Part shown: piece by piece, positions 17,968 through 26,556 of the stretch
Position numbering within the stretch: position 1 is the first letter of the stretch
Layout: every line of letters starts with the position of its first letter
Assembly: GCA_016278725.1 (NCBI GenBank)
Contig: JADQBG010000005.1
Coordinates: 1 to 64,000, forward strand
DNA length: 64,000 nucleotides
From: Actinomycetota bacterium
GTDB lineage: Bacteria; Actinomycetota; Thermoleophilia; RBG-16-64-13
Reading direction: 5' to 3'
Made by a program: the position numbers and the translations under genes
Notes under the pieces: generated by a model
Databases searched by the model: none
Told to the model about the DNA's origin: nothing
Seen by the model: the letters and a program-made list of their open reading frames with translations, nothing else

Positions 17968-18669
17968 CTACATGTCGTCTACCTCGACATCCTGGTAGGC
18001 CCGTGGCTCCCAGGCCTCCAGGTCCGCCGCCGGAATCAACACCTGATCACCGGAGATGGTGGCTGCGACCTCCTCGGGAGGGTAATCGAAGCAACCGCCG
18101 CTCACCCCCAGGAGGGTCGACACGTCCCACCGGGTGAAGCAGACGTCGCATACCAGCAGGTTGCCGTCCAGGTGGAAATCGGTCGAACGGCACGGCTCGC
18201 AGAATGAAGTGGCCGTGACCATGCGCCCTTTGGGAGTGATGTACGCCAGCACCGGCAGCACGTTTCCGCCGGCCGCGAGTTGGTAGTCCTCGGGAAGAGG
18301 GTTCGTCCTTTGATAGTCGAGACCCACGATCAGGTTGTCCTTCAACGCCGACAGCGGGAAGCTCACTCCGGCCTCGGTCTGCTCGACTCCGTCCGACAGG
18401 CGATTGATTTCGGCTCCCTCGGCCGGATAGCTGACGCTTTCCATCACCTGGGGACCCCCCACCTCCTCAGGAGCGAAGAGCAGCTTGTATGCGGTGAGGC
18501 CGCCGCCGAGGAATCCGAAGAGCAGCACCGCCGCCACGATCAGCTTCTTGACGGGGAACTGACCCGCGCTCTCGAAGCGATCGCGGCTTTCGGCCACCCG
18601 CCCTCCGGGCGGCTCGAAACCCAAAGCCGGTTCCTCGAGATCATCCTTCAATTGATCGTTCGGACCCAC
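17968..18669 (-). CDS. DUF2318-like membrane-anchored cysteine protein
   Basis: The product is 233 residues. A cytoplasmic N-terminus of about 40 residues, one membrane helix (about 42-63), then an outside domain that holds ATSFCEPCRSTDFHL and LVCDVCFTRWDVSTL, with a further Cys in GGCFDYPP. The paired CxxC motifs match DUF2318, a family annotated as Fe-S or metal-binding membrane proteins and often found with iron and cytochrome genes. It is the last gene of a three-gene minus-strand set (zinc-ribbon protein, CcmH, this), with 10 bp between it and ccmH. A role in handling metal or thiols during cytochrome c assembly is inference. Confidence 0.72.
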   Translation of the reverse strand: MGPNDQLKDDLEEPALGFEPPGGRVAESRDRFESAGQFPVKKLIVAAVLLFGFLGGGLTAYKLLFAPEEVGGPQVMESVSYPAEGAEINRLSDGVEQTEAGVSFPLSALKDNLIVGLDYQRTNPLPEDYQLAAGGNVLPVLAYITPKGRMVTATSFCEPCRSTDFHLDGNLLVCDVCFTRWDVSTLLGVSGGCFDYPPEEVAATISGDQVLIPAADLEAWEPRAYQDVEVDDM

Positions 18670-18679
18670 GTTTCTCCCA

Positions 18680-19165
18680 TCAATCGAATTTCTTCAGTTC
18701 CTCGTCCAGGCGGTCGGATTTGTCCTTGGGCAGCGCCGGTGCTTCGGGGAGCGGCATGGCTGCTTCCGCACGGTCCCGAACCCACAGCCGCACCATGGAG
18801 TAGATGGCGATCGCCGTGGCGATGATGACCGCGAACGGGGTCAACCAGGCACCCAGGCCGAAGCCCTCTTTCTTGGGCGCCGCGAGGATTTGCTCGCCGT
18901 TCTGGGAGACGTAGTACGCGATAAGTTCTTCCGGAGTCTTGCCCGCCTCGAGTTGCTCTCTGATGAAGTTCTTCGCGGGGATGCCCCAGCCGCACTCGGT
19001 ATGGGGGCAGTTCTCGAGAACTGCCCCGCAACCGCATTGACACATGATCTTTTGAGTCACCGAGCCCTGGTTGACCGCCGCCTGGGCCGGTGCTGCCGCC
19101 AGAAGCAGCAGCACCACGAGCCCGAGGAGCAGTGAGCCGGACCGGAGCGGAAAGCTAGTGGCCAT
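18680..19165 (-). CDS. ccmH: CcmH-like cytochrome c maturation protein
   Basis: ATG 19165 lies just after the stop of the upstream zinc-ribbon gene; GTG 19198 would overlap it. The 161-residue product has a signal peptide ending AQA-AV, then IMCQCGCGAVLENC, PHTECGWG, and the helical segment FIREQLEAGKTPEELIAYYVSQNGEQILAAPKKEG that is the CcmH hallmark (quoted in part: ELIAYYVSQNGEQIL). One membrane helix (about 110-133) and a charged tail follow. CcmH proteins keep apocytochrome CxxCH cysteines reduced before haem attachment. At least three multihaem cytochromes in this window would need that service. The other Ccm genes are not in view. Confidence 0.85.
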   Translation of the reverse strand: MATSFPLRSGSLLLGLVVLLLLAAAPAQAAVNQGSVTQKIMCQCGCGAVLENCPHTECGWGIPAKNFIREQLEAGKTPEELIAYYVSQNGEQILAAPKKEGFGLGAWLTPFAVIIATAIAIYSMVRLWVRDRAEAAMPLPEAPALPKDKSDRLDEELKKFD

Positions 19166-19173
19166 CAGGTGCC

Positions 19174-20202
19174 CTAGCCGTCTCTCTCGGAGCCGCACTC
19201 GGAGCAGAACCTGGCCTGAGCCGGGATCTGGCTTCCGCAGTGAATGCAGAAGGCGCCTCGGGAGCTGCGGTCCTTCCCGGACTTGCGGCCGCCTTGCTGC
19301 TTGACCGGGGACGTGCGGACTACGTTCTGATTGCGCCCACGTCCGGCACGGCGCGAACCGCCGCCGGCGGGTTGCGGACGGAAGGTGCGGTACCCGAGGA
19401 AGAAGAGCGCGCCGAAAACGATCACGGCAGCGATGGTGATCAGCGAGTTGCGGGAGGTGGCGCTCGTCGCCGCTCCGCCCAGCGAGCCGCCGTCGGTTTG
19501 GGTGGAAGCCTTGACGGAAGGCTCTGCGTCGGGCTTGGAATAGGAGATCTTGACCGGCAGGACCTCATCGACGACAGGGGAGCTGACCTGCTTGTTGAAG
19601 TACTGCAGGCCGTTGGAGTCGGTCTCGCCGGGGGCGAAGTCGGGTTCGACCGTGAAGCCCGTGCTGCGCGCAGGTTCCTGCACTTCGATTTGGAGGTTAG
19701 CCGACGGGAAGCCGGGGCGGTAGTCCACCTGGAATTGCCGCTCACCGGGGGTCGCCGGGAAAGCCTCGTAGTAGTACTCGACGAAAAGCTTCTTCTGGGT
19801 TTCGACCTGATAAGTCAGGGTCTGATAGTCGCCTTTGTCTTCCAGTTTGTAAGCCTTGCAGGCGTGGCCGCCGCCGCTGTCCACCTCGCAGGCCATGCCG
19901 ATCTCCGCTCCTTTCGGAATGTTGAAGGAGGCGGTGGCGGGCAACTCGGTCTCTTCGGTGAGGTCCGCTTCCATGATCACCAGGACCCGGGGATCGTCGT
20001 ACTCCGGCCAAATTGCTAGCCGGGAACTGCTCGCCTCCAAGGTACCGGCACTCGCCACTGCGGGGAGGAGCAGGAGAACGACTAGGGCGAATAGCGAAGC
20101 CAGGAGGGCCACAGGGCCCCGCCTGCCCGCAAAAGCGCCTTCGTCCTGGTGCTTCGCGGCGGCCGGTCGTTTCTCGGCCAACCTCATTCGGGCTGACGGC
20201 AT
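19174..20202 (-). CDS. Exported zinc-ribbon protein of a ccmH cluster
   Basis: This 342-residue protein opens at ATG 20202, with GGAAGGGGAAGAC just upstream. It has a hydrophobic signal (about 30-52, ending VASA), a beta-rich outside domain of about 200 residues, one membrane helix (about 255-275) and a basic linker. The tail is a short zinc ribbon, FCIHCGSQIPAQARFCSECG, with two CxxC pairs on the cytoplasmic side. I do not recognise the outer domain. Co-transcription with ccmH suggests a part in cytochrome assembly or in sensing, and the CsoR-like operator upstream hints at metal or sulfur control. Confidence 0.72.
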   Translation of the reverse strand: MPSARMRLAEKRPAAAKHQDEGAFAGRRGPVALLASLFALVVLLLLPAVASAGTLEASSSRLAIWPEYDDPRVLVIMEADLTEETELPATASFNIPKGAEIGMACEVDSGGGHACKAYKLEDKGDYQTLTYQVETQKKLFVEYYYEAFPATPGERQFQVDYRPGFPSANLQIEVQEPARSTGFTVEPDFAPGETDSNGLQYFNKQVSSPVVDEVLPVKISYSKPDAEPSVKASTQTDGGSLGGAATSATSRNSLITIAAVIVFGALFFLGYRTFRPQPAGGGSRRAGRGRNQNVVRTSPVKQQGGRKSGKDRSSRGAFCIHCGSQIPAQARFCSECGSERDG

Positions 20203-20260
20203 GTCTTCCCCTTCCTTCTGGTAACCGTCTCAATACTACGGAGCATAGTTGCCGACCAAC

Positions 20261-20300
20261 CTACTATCATCAATAGTAGTTGACCATACCCCGGGGGTAT
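20261..20300. promoter_or_regulatory. CsoR/CstR-like operator with adjacent inverted repeat
   Basis: At 20286-20300 there is a perfect palindrome ATACCCC-G-GGGGTAT, the G-tract pattern used by copper-sensing CsoR, persulfide-sensing CstR and related regulators. At 20261-20279 a second inverted repeat, CTACTAT-N5-ATAGTAG, lies closer to the gene. Both are 59-98 bp upstream of the zinc-ribbon/ccmH/DUF2318 operon on the minus strand. Confidence 0.55.
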
Positions 20301-20344
20301 CTGGGGAGAGATTGGTGGAGGGTTTTTTGCTAGGCGGACAAAGA

Positions 20345-20374
20345 AAGAGCCTCGGCCGGTTGGCCGAGGCTCTT
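20345..20374 (-). terminator. Rho-independent terminator
   Basis: A perfect 13-bp stem AAGAGCCTCGGCC/GGCCGAGGCTCTT with a GGTT loop, followed on the minus strand by CTTTG. It ends the small Met-rich protein gene at 20397. Confidence 0.85.
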
Positions 20375-20396
20375 CGGAAGCCGGTATCGCGGGGGC

Positions 20397-20660
20397 TTAG
20401 GCGGCGGGCATGGGGGTCATGGGCATGCACGGCATCATGTCGCCCATCTCTCCCATGGGCCAGCCGGTGATCCCCTGATGGTTTCCGGGGTTACACTCCT
20501 GGCCGAGACATCCCTTCTGGGCCATCATGGACACGTGTTGGCCGAATGCGGCGCCGTCGGCAGCGGGTGGGGCGGCCATGGCGGCGGGCGCGAGCAGCGC
20601 CGCGAGGGCGAGCGCCAGCACCACCACGAGAAGGACGGTCTTGGGCTGAATCCTGGTCAT
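20397..20660 (-). CDS. Small exported Met/Cys-rich protein
   Basis: ATG 20660 has CAACAGGAGG seven bases upstream. The 87-residue product begins with a signal peptide (MTRIQPKTVLLVVVLALAL, ending near AMA-AP). The mature part of about 55 residues contains GQHVSMMAQKGCLGQEC and then a tail rich in Met and Pro with one more Cys. Several Met, His and Cys residues could bind copper or another soft metal, as with the protein at 15568. The gene lies inside a longer spurious frame, so automatic calling can miss it. It is followed by a strong terminator and lies downstream of the BenE-like gene on the same strand. Confidence 0.72.
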   Translation of the reverse strand: MTRIQPKTVLLVVVLALALAALLAPAAMAAPPAADGAAFGQHVSMMAQKGCLGQECNPGNHQGITGWPMGEMGDMMPCMPMTPMPAA

Positions 20661-20770
20661 GTAAAGGCCTCCTGTTGAGCTTTCCGTCGGGTGACGGTGA
20701 CGTTCGAGCGGATCGATTCCGCGTCCGGGCCATCTTCGCCCGGGAGGACTTAGGTGGGGTGAAGCGGGGG

Positions 20771-21979
20771 TTAAGTTTCGGTAAGGGCGCGGAGCTCTCT
20801 CCACCCGTCCCTTTCGAGCAGGAACGAGGCCGTGAGTCCCAGAACCAGCGCCCAGAAGAAAGCTCCCAAGCCAAGCAGGGAGAGGCCGGATTGCGAAATG
20901 GCGAAGGCAAACATCGGGCCGAAGACGAGCGGCCCGCGGGTCGCCTCCTTGAGCGCGTTGACCAAGACTCCGATCACGGCGAGTCCCACCACGGCGTCGA
21001 GCAGGGCCTGCGGCGCCCCGGCGGCGAAAGCGGCGGCCAATCCGGCAAGCAAACCGATCGCCACGTGGGCGGCGGCGGCCACGTAGCCCGCCCGGTAGCG
21101 GGCTCCGTGTTGCCCCGCATCGGGACCGGCAACCAGGGCCGACGCGGGGAGAGATAGCGAAACACCGACCGGGCCCAACAGAGAGCCCAAAAGAGTCCCC
21201 GTGCCGCTGATGCCGGTGATCAGCCTCGCCGGGGGCTGGTATGCGTGCCTCCTCAAGAACACCATGGCCGGAACGTTGGCCTGCAGGGTGATGAGCACCA
21301 CCATGACCGGCGTCGCGGTGAGTATCGCGTCGAACGAAAAGCGAGGGAGCGTGAGCGAGGGAGCGGGCAAGGACAGAGTCTCCGCGGATAGGTTCAGTCC
21401 TCCCTCGAGCGCGGCCACCACCAGACCCGCGATCAGTGCGGGCAGGATGGCCGGCAGTTGCCCCCGGAAGACGAACGCCCCGCCCATGTATGCCGCGATG
21501 ATCACGGCCACAGATACCGGGTCTCGGTCCAAGGCGACGAACAGGTCGATGAAGAAGGGAACGACTGCCCCGGCCAGAAGCCCGAAGACTATCGGCGGCG
21601 GAAGCCAGACGGCCAGCCGGTCGGTGAGCCCGAGACCGCCGATGATCAATACCAGAGCGCCCGCGGCCACCGCGGCCCCGATCAACTCCGGCCAACTGAG
21701 GTCGGTGCCCAGCGAGGCAACGAAAATCATGATGAAGACGTTGCCCGTTACCAACAAGGGCTGGCGGTAGCGCCATACCAGAAGCAGGCTGAGAGCGCCG
21801 GGCAACCCATAGAGTCCCAATATCCAACTGGTGGTCTCCGCCTGGGACAGCCCCAATTGGGAGGCTGCCGCGAGGGGCACGCTCAGCACCGAAAGCGCCA
21901 GGATGGACACCGAAATGCCTGCGCCGAGCGGCGAAAGGATCGAGTTGGCGCCTAGCCTTGGGTGGTTCTGTTCGCTCAT
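20771..21979 (-). CDS. benE: BenE-family (benzoate/H+ symporter-like) transporter
   Basis: ATG 21979 has a GAGAGG site upstream, giving 402 residues with about 12 membrane helices. The family look is clear in SQAETTSWILGLYG, TPVMVVLITLQANVPAMVFLR and ATRGPLVFGPMFAFAISQSGLSLLGLG (in part). BenE proteins take up benzoate with protons, but the family is broad and no aromatic-degradation genes are in this window except a carboxymuconolactone-decarboxylase-like gene 14 kb away. The natural substrate is therefore open. It is transcribed divergently from the CorA-like gene. Confidence 0.85.
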   Translation of the reverse strand: MSEQNHPRLGANSILSPLGAGISVSILALSVLSVPLAAASQLGLSQAETTSWILGLYGLPGALSLLLVWRYRQPLLVTGNVFIMIFVASLGTDLSWPELIGAAVAAGALVLIIGGLGLTDRLAVWLPPPIVFGLLAGAVVPFFIDLFVALDRDPVSVAVIIAAYMGGAFVFRGQLPAILPALIAGLVVAALEGGLNLSAETLSLPAPSLTLPRFSFDAILTATPVMVVLITLQANVPAMVFLRRHAYQPPARLITGISGTGTLLGSLLGPVGVSLSLPASALVAGPDAGQHGARYRAGYVAAAAHVAIGLLAGLAAAFAAGAPQALLDAVVGLAVIGVLVNALKEATRGPLVFGPMFAFAISQSGLSLLGLGAFFWALVLGLTASFLLERDGWRELRALTET

Positions 21980-22187
21980 CTTGCGGCCTCTCGGGAGGGA
22001 GCACAGGCCCGCTTTCTCACAGCCGGCTTCTTGCTCGGAGCGCAATCGGGCCCGAGGGTCTGAACCCTAACACTGATGCCTGAAGCAACGGAAGCCGGGA
22101 ATCGGCCGCCGGCTAACTGGGTAGCTGGGAGGGGGCGCCGGCGTCACCGCCGTCACCACCGCGCCCTCTTTGCCGAAGGGAGGCTGG

Positions 22188-23162
22188 TTGGAAACTCAGG
22201 TGTGGCAATGGACTGCGGGTGAGGAGGCCTTCTCGCCGAGCGATGCCTCCCATCTGGGGCGTCTGCTGACGGACGACGGTCCGGTGCGCTGGGTTCACCT
22301 GGCGCTCGAGGACGACCTCGTCGAATACGTGCGGCAGGCTTCGCTCCCCGAGACAGTTGTTACCGACATCGCCACAGTGCGCCGGACTCGCTCGTATGAG
22401 GTTCCCGGTTATGTTGCCCTCACCCTGGTTCGTCCGGGTGCTCGGGCGGCACAGTCTCTGGAAGCCGGTACCTTGATCGACCAACTGGAACGGCTGTACG
22501 TCCTGATCGCCCGGGGATGGGTCCTGACGGTGGGAGAGCTGAGCGAGGAAGAACGGGAGGAACTCGCGCGGCGGGTCGCCCAGCACCATGCCCAGACGGA
22601 CGGGATGCGGGGGGAGCTGGTGCTGTCGGTTCTGGTGGCCTGGTGCGTGGACGAATACGAGCGTCTATCTGACGCGATCGACCTGCGTTTCGACGGTCTG
22701 GAGGACGAGATCATCTCTCAGGACCACAGCGAGACCATGCGCGGTCTCTTCCGTCTCAAGCGGAGCCTGGTCGCCCTCCGTCGGCAACTAAACGCCTTCC
22801 GCGAAACTCTGGGTCAGTTGGCCGCGGACGAGGCTTCCCTGCTCGACCCTCCGGTCGAGCGGCAGTTGCGAATTTCGCACAGCGAAGTGATTTACTCGCT
22901 CGAGCACCTCGACGCCTACCGGGACATCCTCACCGCCGCCCTGGAGCTCAATCAGTCGGTCGTTTCCAACCGGCTCAATGAGGTCATGCGCCGGTTGACT
23001 CTGATCGCCACCATCTTCATGCCCATCACCTTCATCACCGGCTTCTTCGGCATGAACTTCGAGCAGATCCCCTTCGCCAGTGCGGTTTGGTTTGCACTGG
23101 CAATTGTCAGCATGCCCGCCTCTTTGGCCCTCCTCTGGATGGTGCTGCGGAACTGGGAGTAA
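22188..23162 (+). CDS. corA: CorA-family divalent metal ion channel
   Basis: TTG 22188, with GAAGGGAGG upstream, gives 324 residues. The N-terminal cytoplasmic alpha/beta domain (about 1-150) and long stalk helices (about 150-260, with FRLKRSLVALRRQLNAFRETL) lead to two C-terminal membrane helices. TM1 ends with the diagnostic selectivity loop FGMNFE (GMN motif) in ITGFFGMNFEQIPF. Members form pentamers that conduct Mg2+ or, in some subgroups, Co2+, Ni2+ or Zn2+. The gene stands alone. Confidence 0.92.
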   Translation: METQVWQWTAGEEAFSPSDASHLGRLLTDDGPVRWVHLALEDDLVEYVRQASLPETVVTDIATVRRTRSYEVPGYVALTLVRPGARAAQSLEAGTLIDQLERLYVLIARGWVLTVGELSEEEREELARRVAQHHAQTDGMRGELVLSVLVAWCVDEYERLSDAIDLRFDGLEDEIISQDHSETMRGLFRLKRSLVALRRQLNAFRETLGQLAADEASLLDPPVERQLRISHSEVIYSLEHLDAYRDILTAALELNQSVVSNRLNEVMRRLTLIATIFMPITFITGFFGMNFEQIPFASAVWFALAIVSMPASLALLWMVLRNWE

Positions 23163-23302
23163 GAGCCTTCGCGCCGAGTCACCCCCCTCCCGGGAAACCT
23201 CCCGGTGGACAGGTGCCCAACCAGGCCATTTGGCGGGTGTTCTCTGTTGAGCGCGACTCTAGAATCGAAGCGACCCATCGGTGAGAGGGAAAGGAGTCCG
23301 AG

Positions 23303-24244
23303 ATGGAGGCGCTCACCACCGAGATCGAGCAGGTTCGCGAGGGGCGCGCCGCCGCCCCGCGCAAGGCGAGATCGTGGAGGCGACGGGGTCTGTTGGCCTC
23401 AGCCGTCTTGGCGGGAGTGGTGGCGCTGGGCTGGTTGGGGCTGCGCATGCCCCCGGGTTCTCCGGCAGCCCCCGCTGCGGGCTCGGCCGATCGGGGCACG
23501 GTTGCCGTTCCCCAGGATCTTCCGGCCCCCGTCCTGCGCTTCGTCGCAGCCGTCAGTGCGGGCAGCACGCCACCGGATGCCCCCGCCCCTCAGACCACGC
23601 CCCTCTATGAGACCGCGATCCAGCAGGGTCACGGAACCATGAAGCTCGGCCCCTTGTCGCTCCCCTTCCGCGTCACCATCGCCAGCCGCCTCGGCGAGGA
23701 GCGCCACAGCGACATGGAGCTCACCTGGTTCGGCCTGGGGGTCGTCAGCGGGGTGGACGATTACATCGGCAAACGGGGCCGCACGCAAATGGCCGGCCGT
23801 GATCTGGCCGAGGCCGGGGACTACCTTAACCAGGGAGCCTATCTCGCGATGAAGGCCGAGCAGATCGGATTTCCCAGTTCCTGGATACTCGATCCAAAGG
23901 TACGCTGGGAGCCAGGCGCCGACGATCATCACGCCCGACTGGTCCTGACCCGGGAACGCCTTGACGGCACGACCGCGGAGGAATACTTCGATGCCGGCTT
24001 TGATCCCGCCAACGGTTTCCTGATGACGCTGGACACGATGCGCCATCGAAGCGAGGACAGCGGCAAGCGTCCCTGGCACGTGGACCTCGGCGACTGGCGC
24101 AATCTCGCGGGTCCCGGCGAACGGCCTCTCTACGGCGCGGGCACCATCGAAGTCACCTGGATGGATCAGGGCGAGCCCTGGCTCGAGCAGACCGCGGAGC
24201 GCATCGTCACCAACGTTCCCGTCGATGAGCAGCTGGTCTGGTAG
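23303..24244 (+). CDS. Membrane-anchored protein, DUF6544-like
   Basis: ATG 23303 follows AAAGGAGTCCGAG. The 313-residue product has a basic N-terminus, one membrane helix (about 31-50) and an outside domain of 250 residues. The start of that domain, DLPAPVLRFV, and the later GTMKLGPLSLPFRVT resemble the DUF6544 pattern, but I am only moderately sure. Acidic and aromatic residues are evenly spread and no catalytic motif is obvious. The end overlaps the start of the methyltransferase gene by 20 bp if that gene starts at 24225, so the two are probably co-expressed. Confidence 0.6.
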   Translation: MEALTTEIEQVREGRAAAPRKARSWRRRGLLASAVLAGVVALGWLGLRMPPGSPAAPAAGSADRGTVAVPQDLPAPVLRFVAAVSAGSTPPDAPAPQTTPLYETAIQQGHGTMKLGPLSLPFRVTIASRLGEERHSDMELTWFGLGVVSGVDDYIGKRGRTQMAGRDLAEAGDYLNQGAYLAMKAEQIGFPSSWILDPKVRWEPGADDHHARLVLTRERLDGTTAEEYFDAGFDPANGFLMTLDTMRHRSEDSGKRPWHVDLGDWRNLAGPGERPLYGAGTIEVTWMDQGEPWLEQTAERIVTNVPVDEQLVW

Positions 24245-24854
24245 TCCAGCGGTGCCGCACCCCGGCAGCACGGACGTGCTCAGCACGCGCTTACTTGGGG
24301 CCACCCTGCTTCGCCCCTTTTGGCGAGGTTGGTTGGAGCGCCTGGAGCTCGAGGGCGGGGAGCGCGTGCTGGACTTCGGCTCGGGTTCGGGCCAACTCTC
24401 GCGCAGAATTGCGCTGGCGGTGGGAGGGGCCGGCCGCCTCTCCTGCCTCGATATCTCACCGCGTTGGCTGGAGCTTGCCCGTGTAGAGATGGCCGACCTT
24501 CCCTGGGTGGACTTCCACCTGGGGGTGCTCTCGCAGATGCCGCGCGGGGAGTACGACTTGGTTCACGCGCACTACGTGCTGCACGAGATCCGCCCGGGAA
24601 TGCGCGGCCAAGTGGCGGAAGAGCTGACGGCCAGGCTCAAACCCGCGGGGCGCCTGGGAATCCGTGAACCGCTCTACTACAACATGCTGGACTGGAAGGA
24701 GCTGCTCGAGATCTTCGGGCGCACGGGACTCGCGCTCGTCCGCCCGCCTGAGCGCCATTGGTGGCTGGCAGGTCCGGTGATCGAGCTCATATTGCAGCAC
24801 CGTGTTAGTCCTCGCCCGCCGCCGCCGCGCCGGACGGTGACGGAGGCGGATTAG
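24225..24854 (+). CDS. Class I SAM-dependent methyltransferase
   Basis: The product is 209 residues with a standard Rossmann-like methyltransferase core. Motif I is VLDFGSGSGQLSRRI (about 49-63), the acidic residue ending strand 2 is in LSCLDIS, motif post-II is near DFHLGVLSQMP, and motif IV is YDLVHAHYVLHEI. The histidine-rich VHAHYVLHE segment is typical of small-molecule or phospholipid methyltransferases. The start may instead be GTG 24252, which avoids overlap with the upstream gene. The C-terminus is short and basic. The substrate is unknown. Confidence 0.82.
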   Translation: MSSWSGSPAVPHPGSTDVLSTRLLGATLLRPFWRGWLERLELEGGERVLDFGSGSGQLSRRIALAVGGAGRLSCLDISPRWLELARVEMADLPWVDFHLGVLSQMPRGEYDLVHAHYVLHEIRPGMRGQVAEELTARLKPAGRLGIREPLYYNMLDWKELLEIFGRTGLALVRPPERHWWLAGPVIELILQHRVSPRPPPPRRTVTEAD

Positions 24855-24889
24855 CCTGGAAAGCTCAGTTCGAGACAAAGGAGCGCGAG

Positions 24890-25816
24890 ATGGCCGGTTT
24901 CGTTTTTCAATGGGAAGAGGCGGCACAAAGGGTAATCGATCGGGCCCCTTACCAGGCCATCTGGGACGACCTCGGACGTAGCGGTGGCTCGCTGACCACC
25001 GGCCTCCGTCGGGTAAGAGTAGCCCCGGGTAACCGCTCCACTCCGCCTCACCGTCATCTCAGTGAGGAAGAGATCTTCTACGTGCTCGCCGGCTCGGGCC
25101 TGGTCTGGGCGGACGGCCGGGTCTACGAGATAAGGGCGGGCGACGGCGTCGTCTTTCTGCCCGGCACGGTGGCGCACACGCTGATTGCCGGGGAGGTGGG
25201 GTTGGACCTCCTGGCCTACGGCTGCCGGGGTAACACCGAGGCCTGCGTCCTGCCGCGCTCGGGGGTGGCCTGGCTGGGCAGCGCTTGGGTCAAGGTGGGC
25301 GAGGGAGGCCATCCCTGGGCTCAGGAGGCCGCGGTGGGTGAACTCGAGATCGGAGAACCTGAAGACCGGCCGGACTTCATCAAGAACATCGACGAGGTGC
25401 GCGTGGGCGAAGGGGGGAACGGCCCCTATTGGCAGACCTCCCGCGATATTGGCCGCGGCGCCGGCTCGAAGTCCCTGGGGATGCGTCACGTCAGCCTCGC
25501 CGAGGGCAAGTCCTCTTTTCCACCGCACTGCCACTCCGCTGAAGAGGAGATCTTCGTGGTCCTGGGGGGGCGGGGCATGTGCACTCTGGGCGAGGAGGAA
25601 CACGAACTCCGGCCCGGAACCGTGGTCGTTCGGCCTGCGGGGACCGGGGTGGCGCACGGCATCACCGGAGGACCCGGGGGACTGGTCTATCTCAGCCTGG
25701 GCGAGCGCAAGAGTAGCGATATCTCCTACATGCCGCGCTCGGGCAAGATATTCATCCGCGGCCTCGGAGTGATGGGACGGATCGAGCCGGCCGGATACTG
25801 GGACGGTGAGGTCTAA
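24890..25816 (+). CDS. Bicupin protein
   Basis: ATG 24890 follows CAAAGGAG. The 308-residue product has two cupin barrels. The first has PHRHLSEEEIFYVLAGSG at about 55-72 and the second PHCHSAEEEIFVVLGGRG at about 210-227. Both keep the HxH...E metal ligands and a second histidine (TVAHTL; GVAHGI). Duplicated cupins include oxalate decarboxylases, gentisate dioxygenase-like enzymes and sugar-binding proteins; the particular function is not readable. The two halves are unequal in spacing. It is convergent with the hemerythrin gene. Confidence 0.82.
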   Translation: MAGFVFQWEEAAQRVIDRAPYQAIWDDLGRSGGSLTTGLRRVRVAPGNRSTPPHRHLSEEEIFYVLAGSGLVWADGRVYEIRAGDGVVFLPGTVAHTLIAGEVGLDLLAYGCRGNTEACVLPRSGVAWLGSAWVKVGEGGHPWAQEAAVGELEIGEPEDRPDFIKNIDEVRVGEGGNGPYWQTSRDIGRGAGSKSLGMRHVSLAEGKSSFPPHCHSAEEEIFVVLGGRGMCTLGEEEHELRPGTVVVRPAGTGVAHGITGGPGGLVYLSLGERKSSDISYMPRSGKIFIRGLGVMGRIEPAGYWDGEV

Positions 25817-25833
25817 AGCGCCTCCGCCGTCAT

Positions 25834-26370
25834 CTACTCCTCGCTGAGCGTCTCCACCAGGCGCCGGTACTTCTCGTGGATGACTTTGCGGTCGAACTCG
25901 GCGAACTCGGTCTCCATCGCCGTCAGCTCGTGCTCCGAGAAGTATTCCAGGCAGGGGTTGAAGAAGCGGCTTTCTTCCTTGGTGATGTGGCCGGGGTAGA
26001 AGGATTGGATCTGGTGCAGCAGCCTCAGCCCCAGCGCCAGTTGATCGGTGTCTCCTTCGGCATAGGCCCGATTGGCCTCGGCCAGGCGTTTGGTGGTCGC
26101 CCGCGCCCAATCGTGCTCCAGCACCAGATCTTTCATCAAACGGGCGAGAGGCGGTTCGAGCTCCTTCCCTTCGAGCGCGCGAAAGAGGATCCCCTCCTCC
26201 TTGCCGTGATGGCAGAAATCGGCATAGGTGCGGATGAAGTCGATGGCGGTGTCCACGTAGGCAGTGTCCACGTGGTCCTGCTCCCGGAAAGATTTGAGCC
26301 TACGTTCTATGTCCAGCCCCATCCTCAGGATGACCACATGCTCTTGCTTGAGCTGGTCGATCGGGTTCAA
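25834..26370 (-). CDS. Hemerythrin-like (HHE) domain protein
   Basis: The frame stays open far upstream, but TTG 26370 with GAGGAGG 6 nt before it is the likely start and gives 178 residues. The four-helix bundle carries di-iron ligand motifs: QLKQEHVVIL in helix 1, FCHHGKEEGILF in helix 2, LVLEHDWARATT in helix 3 and YPGHITKEESRFF in helix 4. Such proteins bind oxygen, nitric oxide or act as iron stores or repair factors. It is divergent from the aldehyde dehydrogenase gene, with 186 bp between them. Confidence 0.85.
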   Translation of the reverse strand: MNPIDQLKQEHVVILRMGLDIERRLKSFREQDHVDTAYVDTAIDFIRTYADFCHHGKEEGILFRALEGKELEPPLARLMKDLVLEHDWARATTKRLAEANRAYAEGDTDQLALGLRLLHQIQSFYPGHITKEESRFFNPCLEYFSEHELTAMETEFAEFDRKVIHEKYRRLVETLSEE

Positions 26371-26556
26371 GACTAGCCTCCTCGGGTCTCGGGTGAGCGC
26401 TTCTTGCCTGCCCTCTACCCCGATCCTGGCCAGGAACCTCAGTTTCCGTCGGATTGCCTTCGGGGCCCTGGGGCGCCTGGATGCCGCGGCGACCCGATTG
26501 GCCGAGCGTGGGGTGGGGGAGAATCCCGCCGGCAAAGCCCGGTTTGGAGGAAAGCT

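Noticed and set aside
20397-22004. A 535-codon minus-strand frame as a single gene.
   Set aside because: It runs out of frame through the BenE gene; only its last 87 codons, which have their own start and signal peptide, are real.
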